Source: Trichoplax adhaerens
Taxonomy: Eukaryota > Placozoa > Uniplacotomia > Trichoplacea > Trichoplacidae
DNA: 64,000 nucleotides
Assembly: GCF_000150275.1 (NCBI RefSeq)
Contig: NW_002060945.1
Span: 383,872 to 447,871, forward strand
Direction: 5' to 3'
Position numbers and translations under genes: made by a program. How positions within the stretch are numbered: position 1 is the first letter of the stretch; each line of letters starts with the position of its first letter. The notes beneath the pieces were generated by a model, which ran no database searches, was not told where the DNA came from, and saw nothing but the letters and a program-made list of their open reading frames with translations. Positions 41,101-50,600 of this stretch are shown here, one piece after another.

Positions 41101-42228
41101 ACAGTAGAAATTAAATGAAGCCCTCAGATTTTGTACCACAGTAAATTGTATCTAGTAGAAAAATAGTATCAAAGTCAACATTCATAAGTTGTCTTACATT
41201 GTTACCAGATGGATCAGAAACGTATACCTTCGACTGATTTCCTTATGATGATACTATAGATTGAATTGTAAACTTTATTACTCTATCATCTTGCAGTTGC
41301 ATATTTAGTAACTTATATTTAGATGTAAATATTTAGTTGTAAATCAACATTTTTTCACTCTATTCGTACCAATTTACCATTGATCATCATCAACTGATTA
41401 CTGACACACAGTAATTACTTTTATCTTTCTGTAGTCATCTCTTTGATTGGCAATAAACTAAAATTATACACTACACGTTGGAAGTCAGATATAACGAAAA
41501 TAATTTAGTTTTAATCCCCTTTTAAGACCTAATAGCCATAATATTACTTTGAGAAATTCTTTATTCATCACCGTTTTTATATAAAGCACTTTGTCTGTGT
41601 AATATTGAATCGTTTTCAATAATTATGCTTGATAAGTTAATATTATAACTTACACAAGTTGTGTTGTCTTGTATATATACAATTTTAAAAGCATCAATGC
41701 TATATTCCAGGATAATTTCAAGGTTTCTTATTAAGTCTACTACCTAGATCAAAAGTAGCTTCGAGATTTTTAGTAATTATATTATCAAATGCTCTTAATA
41801 TTAAACATGTTAATCTAATTTTATTAAAGTAATTATAATGCAGACTCTCTATAGTGTACACCTAGTACTAAAAATTTGTACATAAGCGGTTAAATAAAAA
41901 GATTCATAACCAGAACAAATTATGACGTAGAAAAATTCTTCGAAATCTATAGTAGACGGAATTTTAAAAGGGTTTAATAGCAATTTCAAAATAAGAGACT
42001 AACACAACCATAAGAAGCGGATCATGCTTTGATAATTAAGCATTATAAGTAATCAATAAAATATAAAATTAGTAATAACAATGGGTAATGTTAGTAACCA
42101 ACTGAATCCAATAGATCTATCATTACGACTAGATCATGTACGAGTGCAAATATTGCATTTCGAAAGAGAATTCTACTTTACTTGAATCAGTTTAAATTAC
42201 TACGATAAAATCTAATCACGAAAATTCC

Positions 42229-42662
42229 AAAGTTGTAGACTAAAATTGCCAGCTTATATTCATTTGGTAGCAGTCGCAGCCACAATTAGCACAGCAACAT
42301 TCTACCTTAATTTGCACATAGTCAAATTATTATTAGTGACAAACATTTTACAGCGGATCATCATTAATCCGATATGGAAATAACTACAGTATTTCCGTAG
42401 ACATTATTCTTAGCAGTCAAAGTACGGTAAGCTAAGCATATCCTACTATATGAATTACACTTCCATTTTTACCACTAACCTTAATAGCAACTCAGCGCCT
42501 TACTATATATAGTCATCTGTACTATAGCATAGAATCTATCATTACAGTCCATAGAAGCGAGCTACCAAATACGTCTTAAGATAAATATAGAAAGTTACGC
42601 TTCCGTACATCTTACTAACATGGCTAAAAGTCTACAATCACAATACTAAGTTTCGTTACAAT
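42229..42662 (+). repeat. Dispersed repeat family 1, copy 2
   Basis: This copy matches 9410-9829 throughout. In the best block (42255-42370), most differences between the two fall at third positions of the shared hydrophobic frame (gca-gtc-gca-gcc against gca-ttc-gca-gct). This copy has a stop after about 40 codons of that frame. Matching tails include acagtctac-like blocks and catggctaa. It is probably a decayed mobile element. Confidence 0.75.
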
Positions 42663-42820
42663 TACCAAAATGATAGTATGGTATCTGTTGGAAATTTAAT
42701 TAATATGCCTGTTATATAATTCTACCATACGGGTCATTATCTATTATTATATACAGACATTTATAAGTTTACATAAGCACAGATTTGATTTTTTCCTCGT
42801 TATATCTCATAAATATGCCG

Positions 42821-43060
42821 TTATTTCTGGGTTATTTTGCTACATAGATATGTATACGTCGTAACATTTACTAATAAAGTAGTACCAATGCAGATTGGAT
42901 AAATAATTCTTAGTAATTTCTTACATTTAGTTTTCAAAGCTATATGGTTGCATAATTCATTATTTTTATTACACCAATAGAAGTAACTAATTATGACAGC
43001 GATGTGGAGAGAACATAACAGTAGTTCCATCAGAAATCTTGGAATGAATAGCATAGGCAT
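42821..43060 (-). CDS. Doubtful small membrane-protein ORF
   Basis: A 79-codon frame starting with ATG and ending TAA. It has two hydrophobic stretches, about residues 3-30 and 52-72, with a Lys/Cys-rich segment between. I recognise no family, and there is no clear splice acceptor or donor to join it to neighbours. It lies 160 bases from a repeat copy, and chance ORFs of this size are common here, as are hydrophobic ones in AT-rich DNA. It is listed only because it has a true ATG and a coherent two-segment membrane pattern. Confidence 0.15.
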   Translation of the reverse strand: MPMLFIPRFLMELLLCSLHIAVIISYFYWCNKNNELCNHIALKTKCKKLLRIIYPICIGTTLLVNVTTYTYLCSKITQK

Positions 43061-44821
43061 GCATAAGTTACTTCTACTTTGACTAGAATACAGTTAATTG
43101 CAATAGCCTCCAGTTATGCCATATTCTACAGTTGATTTACCTAAAGTGTAAGTCAATATAACTAAAGCAGACTTCTAATTAGACATATTTACTGTCAATA
43201 CGGAAACTCATCTTTGCAGGCGATGTTTTTTTTATACGCATCTAAGGAAGAAATTTGTCAAAGATTTTAATTTTCCTTTTATTAGAATAGTAAAAGGGAG
43301 AAGGAAACGTTATTGTGAAGGAAATGAAATCACATATTTCCGTAAGTCTTCACGAAGGCTTGAAGTAAGCGTACAAAATATTCATGTCGAAATCGTGAAT
43401 CCTTCTTTCTGATTGTATTTACAATAATATATTTTATGTCATACATCAAGAAATTTTCACTGACTAGAATCACAGCTGTAAATTATTTGCCGAAGTCGTT
43501 ACTGTAGGAAGGTTATGTATTGTAGAATTATGTTCTAGTATAACTATATCATCTGTGTTTTAAGAAATAATTTTATAAGTTGGATATATTTATTTGGATA
43601 TAAATACAGTATATTAGAGTTAGAGTATATAGTGCTTAAATCATCAATTCAAATTATAAAGATTCTTGAGTCTACAACTGCACGTCGGTAGTTTATGTTG
43701 TAGCGGAACTATATTTGTATACAATTCTATAAAAAATTGTTCTTATCTCAGGCTATATTTGCAGAACATTATCAGCTATTAGAACTAGAATTCGTAGGTA
43801 TTTCTGAAAACATGATAGTACGGGGGGGTTTTATATCGCAACGATTATATTCTAGTGCGATTATATCCGCAAACTTAATAATTAAAATTTATTTCATAAA
43901 TTGGCCACATTATCATTGTAGTTCATCTATAAATTATTAAATTTGTTATTACATGATGCAGGTCTTTTGATTTAGGCAAGAAATGGAATAACTATGTCTC
44001 CCAAATACTACTCGAAATGAATATAGATTACCGTACGTCAGCTGGTTGTAAATAAGAGGCTTTACGTCTACATTGATGTCACAAACCGGAATTGTTTGTG
44101 GCAAGGAAACGCAAGATAAAAGTCCTTAAGCAAACTTATGACTTAAACGCCCTTTTATTTACGTAAAGACGACTTATAAACCGGAGAACTACAACAACTA
44201 GAGCCTTTTGCGCAGCGCATTCGCTTTTATAAGGCTCGATGATAATCGAACATACCAATAACAAAAACAACTTCGATACCACATTACACATGATTTCGAC
44301 TAAGAGATAGTATGAGATTATTCTATTAAGTCATAGTAACCATTATTACATATTGCCGATACTGTCAAACAATCCATTTAACATAACATGGTCATATATC
44401 GACAATAATTAGTAAACAACAACATCAAGTTATCATCAGTTCTACCATATTAGCTAAGATTACGTAAATCTATTCAAATGGTGAGATAACACCGTAACAA
44501 TTGAATACCAATACACTAACAAGCCAGCTGTAAGACTATACGCGTAAGCTAGTGTACGAAAAGTATATAAAGAACTAAGATCTAATGTTTGCAATTATTA
44601 GACATAAATAATTTATTGTTGAGCATATTCGATTTACAGTATGAACGAGTACCGTATATATACACGTATGCCTGCGAAATCTTTTAACGATTATAATTAT
44701 TTGTATTTGAAGGATCACTGTTACAAGATATCTAACTGAAGAACTGTCATCTTACGATAGTATAACATTATTTAATAATAGTAAAGGGCTAAATACAGAA
44801 TTACTTTCGTAGGATAGATCG

Positions 44822-45228
44822 ATTAAGTCTATAGCATTAGAACTTGGTTAGTTATTTACGTATTTTATGTAATCACTTTTACTTATGTACAATTATGTAC
44901 GGGTATATATGAGTATATATGTTAAGAGCTAGTAATAGCCCTAACTTGCAACAAGGGTTGAAGGAGTGCTTTCTAACCTACAGCACACTACTGTTACTTG
45001 GAATACTAGTCAGTTGGTATTCCTAGGCAGATAGAGTTTAACACCGTGAAACCTTCAAACTTTCTAGAAATTCACAATCTAATTTATAGTCAACGAAGCT
45101 GCCGCTTATATAGGTTTCGATACCTAAAATCGGTTTAACTCCATAGCTTCCGATCTTGTTTAGCTATTTATGCATTTCATGTAATCGCTTCTACTTACGT
45201 GCAAATATATATACGAGAGCATAGAAGT
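44822..45228 (+). repeat. Direct repeat pair of about 100 bp
   Basis: The segment 44822-44922 is repeated at 45134-45228. Shared blocks are catag, ttgttta/ttggtta, tatgtaatcac-like (catgtaatcgc) and tacttatgt/tacttacgt, in order and roughly equally spaced. A 210-base unrelated spacer lies between. The repeats could be ends of a small element, but too degenerate to say. Confidence 0.5.
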
Positions 45229-47498
45229 ATAATAGAACTACTATAACTATAAAGAAACCTTCCTGATTAATCCAATGTTTTAAACTATGATCATTCTTGT
45301 ATTACGGCAATGCCAATCATAGGAAGATACTGAATGTGATACGGTGTGTTGCATATAAAATACTAATGTTAAAGAATAAGTAATAAAAAATTCAGGATTT
45401 CTCTCAATTAAATTAAGTTTACAAGCATTCAAAATATCCGTTGCCTTTCTTCAACCTTGCAGCCTTATTTTCTACACCTGTCAGGTAAGAGTAATTATGA
45501 TATTGGAGGTAAAATAGATCCTATTACAGGATCATAAATATTTGTATTTGGCCTGAAGGTTGCTAAAGAGTAATGTAGCTTGAACATTTTTGCATATTAC
45601 CATATCGGTAGGCTTGATTAGGATCGACTCTTGAGTCAAAATGCTTGTAAGTTCCTCTTTTTGGCCCACTACTAAAGCTTCAATAAAAGTAAAGTAGGTG
45701 GCGTAGTAAGTGGATAGACATATATAAAAGCTTCAGAGTTATTGAACTTGTATATTTCAGGCAATAATAAGATTTAAATCGCCTGAGAAGTGAGGTCTTT
45801 CCAAATGCAAACTCATTCTTAAACATTCTTTTAAGTATAAGTTAAAGTATGATAAAATGTCTTAAAATTTTACATTAAGAATTTTAATTTCTCGTAAACC
45901 TTTCCTTAATTAGATGGATTAAATCCGTCTGTAAGTGGCTAAGGATTATCCACCTTTATCAGAATAAAACTATCTAACCGCCTACATTAAAAATCTACGA
46001 ATTAGATATTATAATTTTATTCTTAAGGGGCCTTCAGTGCATAAAACAATCTACAGGAAAGATCGATTGTATGGCATAATTTCATTCTTTCATATACGCC
46101 CATTTAGTCATTAAATTTATTCAATATTTCAAGATGCCGCTGTTCAAAATGCCTTTGTCACTCTGAGTTCATGCACGTTTTCTAATTGTACGATAATTGC
46201 TTAACTGCTTAATGATTATTGCCAAATGATGGCTAGGGATAGTAGTATCGAAATAGCAATAAAACTAAAATGCTGCTTTAATGCTTCCTTCGCTTACGGT
46301 GCATTGATCTATCGGGCAACTACTACTACTATAATGTAAGTCAATTACTTTGAAATAATTAATTTTTCTTCCATATTTAGTACTATCTTATAGTGATTTT
46401 TAGTTAGTTATGGTAGTCACATGAAGCACAATAGCACCAGGAATTTCTTTGTAGAAAGCAGAATAGACTGGTACGCTTAATAAAGTAATTGTAAAAGATG
46501 GCTGCTATGATGAAACCGTTAACTAGTACTATTGATATTGTACATAATATATAAGTGGCGGTAATCAACAACCATATCACGATATGTTTTATATAATGCA
46601 CTAATGTGATCCCTAACTCTAGAGTAGAATATTGCAGAGAAATATTTAATTATATTTTGAATAAGTTACATGGCGTTGTTGTAGAGACTTATCAAGGCGA
46701 CGATTTGGTTTTATCTTAGCTGTTTTCAACTATTCTTATCTTGGGAAAATAAAAAATTCTTCTCCGATATATATGCTATTAATAAATAATACATTTAAGG
46801 CTAAAATACGGTGTTGATCTGTTGTGTTACATTAGAGATTTGCTCAATTTTAATCACTCAAATTTTCAGATAGTAGATTGTGAACCTATGGGGTTATAAA
46901 ATCCATTCACTACATCTGTACAAATTTTCAAGTCATCATTATAAAATAACAAACAAAGGATTCACTTGATAAATTAGCAATAGGTAACACAATCACGATT
47001 TCATCATCTTTGTTAATTGAACAGCCAAGTCTACACGCATGTATTTTAATAACGGAGTTACTAATGGTCTATCGAATCGTAAAAACCAGCAACAGACAAA
47101 ATTATTACCAGAGCTTAAGTAATCAATATAGTATTAGCTAATCAAAGATCAATTATCCATTTTGTAACAGTGGCATTCGTAGTTATGGCTTTCTAATGTT
47201 TATAAGATAAGAGTTGCACGAGCCCGAATACTACCAATACAATATCGTGACTTCTATAATTATTCAGGAATCTAAATTACACGTTATCCTTAGAGGTAAC
47301 TCAAGTTATTTCCTCAGGCAAGAACATTTTACCTATGGTTATGATGTTACAGTATAAAACTAGATGACTGAAAATTTTAAGGTAGCTACTGTAACATAAA
47401 AAATTAAACCTCAATCTCGATATCCACGATCATACAATAATAAAAGAGATTATTTTTGAAAAGGGCACAAACTTTAGCTAGTTCAGACTATCATAAAA

Positions 47499-47651
47499 TC
47501 AAATTTTCTTTCTATCGACAAATTTGCGTAATTTTGTCGGAAGAACTCCTGCTGTTTTACGATAATGATCAATTAATTGATCTAAATCGGCAAATTGATA
47601 TTGATCCTCTAAGCTATATATGATGATCACTTCTTTTTCGGTTATTTTTAC
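47499..47651 (-). CDS. Adaptor exon 16, SH2 end and stop
   Basis: Acceptor tcaatttag, 50 codons, TGA stop at 47499-47501. YQFADLDQLIDHYRK and GVLPTKLRKFV match RFTDLIQLVEFY and GVLPCKLKHYC, the last helix and end of the Grb7/10/14 SH2. The protein ends nine residues past KLRK, like the vertebrate proteins, which end shortly after SH2. Confidence 0.95.
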   Translation of the reverse strand, partial: VKITEKEVIIIYSLEDQYQFADLDQLIDHYRKTAGVLPTKLRKFVDRKKI

Positions 47652-50600
47652 CTAAATTGAAATGATGAAAATGAATACTATTTTAATATAAATAAACCTG
47701 ATAGTACTTAATGGTAGTATTCCAACAATATTATTAAAGGGTGTTATGTAGTTTTTATTAATACAGACGAAAATATTAATAAGTTTTTATCCATCAACGA
47801 GTACTAGCATTTAATTAAATCATATGATAAATTTAAGCTACGTATAGTACGATAAGAATATTTCTACCTTGGATGCCATTTTTTCTTTTAGGGCTTCACG
47901 ATTCGGGCAAGAGCCGGCACGAGAGCGGATCTTGTTAATTCTATCAGCCTCAGTTTCTATAGGTACTTTAACTAGTTTTGGTGTTCCAATAATTCGGCTA
48001 GATGATTTACCAAACTCCATCGGTACTAGATGATCACCTGCGTTTTCTCGTAAATCCTAAGAAATTAGCGATAAAGTTTCCGATATCACAGGCGCATCGG
48101 TTTAATAATATATCTCATTAATTAAAATTAAGTGATATTATAAATATGCATTTTAGCTTTGTAATATCAATTAAAGAACTACCCTATTCCTTATAACATA
48201 CCATGTAACAATTATTCTAACAGTACTGAGCAGTTAATCATTTCAGATAGTAAAAGTAATATTTTCTAATGTTGTTGTCTATTTTACTTAAGGAGCTAAT
48301 ATTAAAATCTAATTCTGCTGCTATTGAGAATAAATAGTATCATGCGATAACCGGTTGCGACCTTTAAGAATTAAAAGCATCTTATTATAATACAAATAAA
48401 TATAGATCTAATGATATACAAGCATAATAATAATTTGCAATCAGCCTTTCTTGATTAATAGTGGACTTACAAGAACAATTTGAATGTGATGAACTTTCTT
48501 TTTATGGCATAAGGACAATACTAGAGACCCTGGAGTACTTGTGCTTTCGCGAATAAGAAAAAGCCTAGAGGATATCATTAAAAGTTCATAAATAAAGGTA
48601 CCAACTCGTTCCCATGATTAAATCCTATTTACTTGCTAATTTATTTTCCCTTACTTTATATTGATAATTATTAATAATATGCAATTGTGTTTTTAATATT
48701 GATAATTATCAATAATATACAAATATATGTTTTTTGAGAGTTTCCTTTAGCAATTCTTATCTACTGGCTAGTTTAACTTATGTTACAGCTCTTAATATTG
48801 ATAATTATCAATTAATATGCAAATATGTTTTTTAATACTCTTACCCATCAGATGTTCCTTTATCAGTTAAAATATCGACTGCTTGTATTCGGCTGATAGA
48901 AGTATGAAACCATGGCTGATCGTAAGATAAATCTTTCACGGAAATTCCTTTAATTAAGTAGATCATCATCAGAAAATAAGCTCATCAAAGATTTATTTGG
49001 TGATAGGATTGCAATTCATTTGTAATTATTTTTGCTTACAGCAATACAATTTAAAATTAGTGTACATACTGTATATCTACAATAAAATAAAACCTGTTAA
49101 AAATACCTTTTTTATCTCTTGTAAATCTCTGTAAATAGAACAAATATGTATAAATTAAAACTAGTTCCAAACACAAATTATAAAATTCTCTTGTAAGGTA
49201 AAAGCGTCATTTTGAAATTGAACTACTAGATTATTTGCATTACAAGTAGATGAATAAAGCTATAAACCAGTCTATAGCTAATGAAGTTATCATAGCTCAA
49301 CAATCGTATTCACGGACCGCGACAGTAATAGAGGGGCTAGTGCATTTACATAGTGCTTTGAAATTTTATTTGAAATTAAAAAGAGTTTTACTTACCATTG
49401 TACCCGTTCTTGCTCTAGGTTCTGGTGCATGTAATAATGGGCCAGACAAAACCGGTGAATCATTAGCTGGCGATGAAGGAGTAGTAGCTACTGTATCTTT
49501 CCTTTTACTTAGACCACGCAAGAATGAAAGTGATCTACTCCTTGGTAACTCGCTGGTAGTATGGCACCGCGATCGCTGCAGTATAAGTTAGATAAATAGT
49601 GATTATACGTATATAGAGAATCTAAGGCGTGTTATTAGATAATCGTAGCTTTATCTAGCAATATCTTAAACTTGGCTATAACTTTTAATTTGTTAACTTA
49701 CCGTGGATGCAAAGTCTTGTGACATAACCTCGGGAGAACTTTGAATCATTTCCGTGTAATTTGTTTTTAATTGCTGGCCGTACTATTAAAATAAATTAAT
49801 CGTCAGTCATATTAGCTATAAATTAATTACTGATGCACCCAATATCATGAGAATAATCTTATATTATGTCTTTATAATTGCAAAAGCCAAGCATTTGATA
49901 TTCAAGGTTATTTAAAATAATAAACACACAGATGACAGCTATATTTCAAGCCGTAAAGCAACCCATTTAGTTATTACCTTTCCAACGCGAAATACGCTAA
50001 ACCATGCAAACAACTTCTCAGCATCATTAGTACACAAACTTTTAAAATTCTTAGGATTAAAATTTTGTAAATTTTCCTGAAAATATATTTATCTGCAGTT
50101 AATTTCGTATCTTTATTAATCACTGTACGTATCATAATCACTTAGGATATAATCTTTAAGCTAGGAAACCAACACTTGGACGAATAAAAATGATTTCCGC
50201 TTGATATAGAATAAGATGTTATCAAGCAAATAAATGAATTCATTTGAACTTACTATAAATACCAAGCAGTGATTACTCGGTGCCCCAAAGTGTTTTTTAT
50301 AATTTAATCCATAGAAACAATCTAGTTCGGCAAACCGACAATAACAGCTAGCTGATTCCTGTGATCAAGAATTAATTGTCATCATAATTTAAAATGGAAT
50401 GAAATCTAAATATTACGTTATAAGTTTCGATATTATTATATATACGAAACGCTGAGAACGTTTCCTTTTAGAACAATTGACTGCGGTCAAGGTGACATAA
50501 ATAAAATGTTATTAAAGAAAAATTTCGTTTTTCATTCCTTTACGTATTGACTTGAAAGAGGAAGTACAATACTAATAGCAAAATCTGTCTATCTTAACAA

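Larger units (their letters stand above)
38193..47498. other. Repeat-rich intergenic stretch, no clear gene
   Basis: About 9.3 kb between receptor D and the end of the adaptor gene. It contains dispersed repeat family 1 copy 2 (42229-42662), a pair of about 100-bp repeats (44822-44922 and 45134-45228), and weakly supported open stretches. One (42821-43060, minus) is listed separately. The 3' UTR of the adaptor gene should lie just left of 47499, but no AATAAA close to the stop was seen. No RNA gene was recognised. Confidence 0.5.

Noticed and set aside
46404-46601. A minus-strand frame resembling the first membrane segment of a receptor (LVNGFIIAAI)
   Set aside because: It begins with GTG, not ATG. 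The following minus-strand DNA shows no TM2 or later receptor segments, and a single hydrophobic stretch is expected by chance here.
49250-49591. A 113-codon plus-strand frame
   Set aside because: It overlaps adaptor exon 11 on the other strand. The minus-strand reading has splice borders, matching phases and fits the PH-to-SH2 linker, so the plus frame is a shadow.
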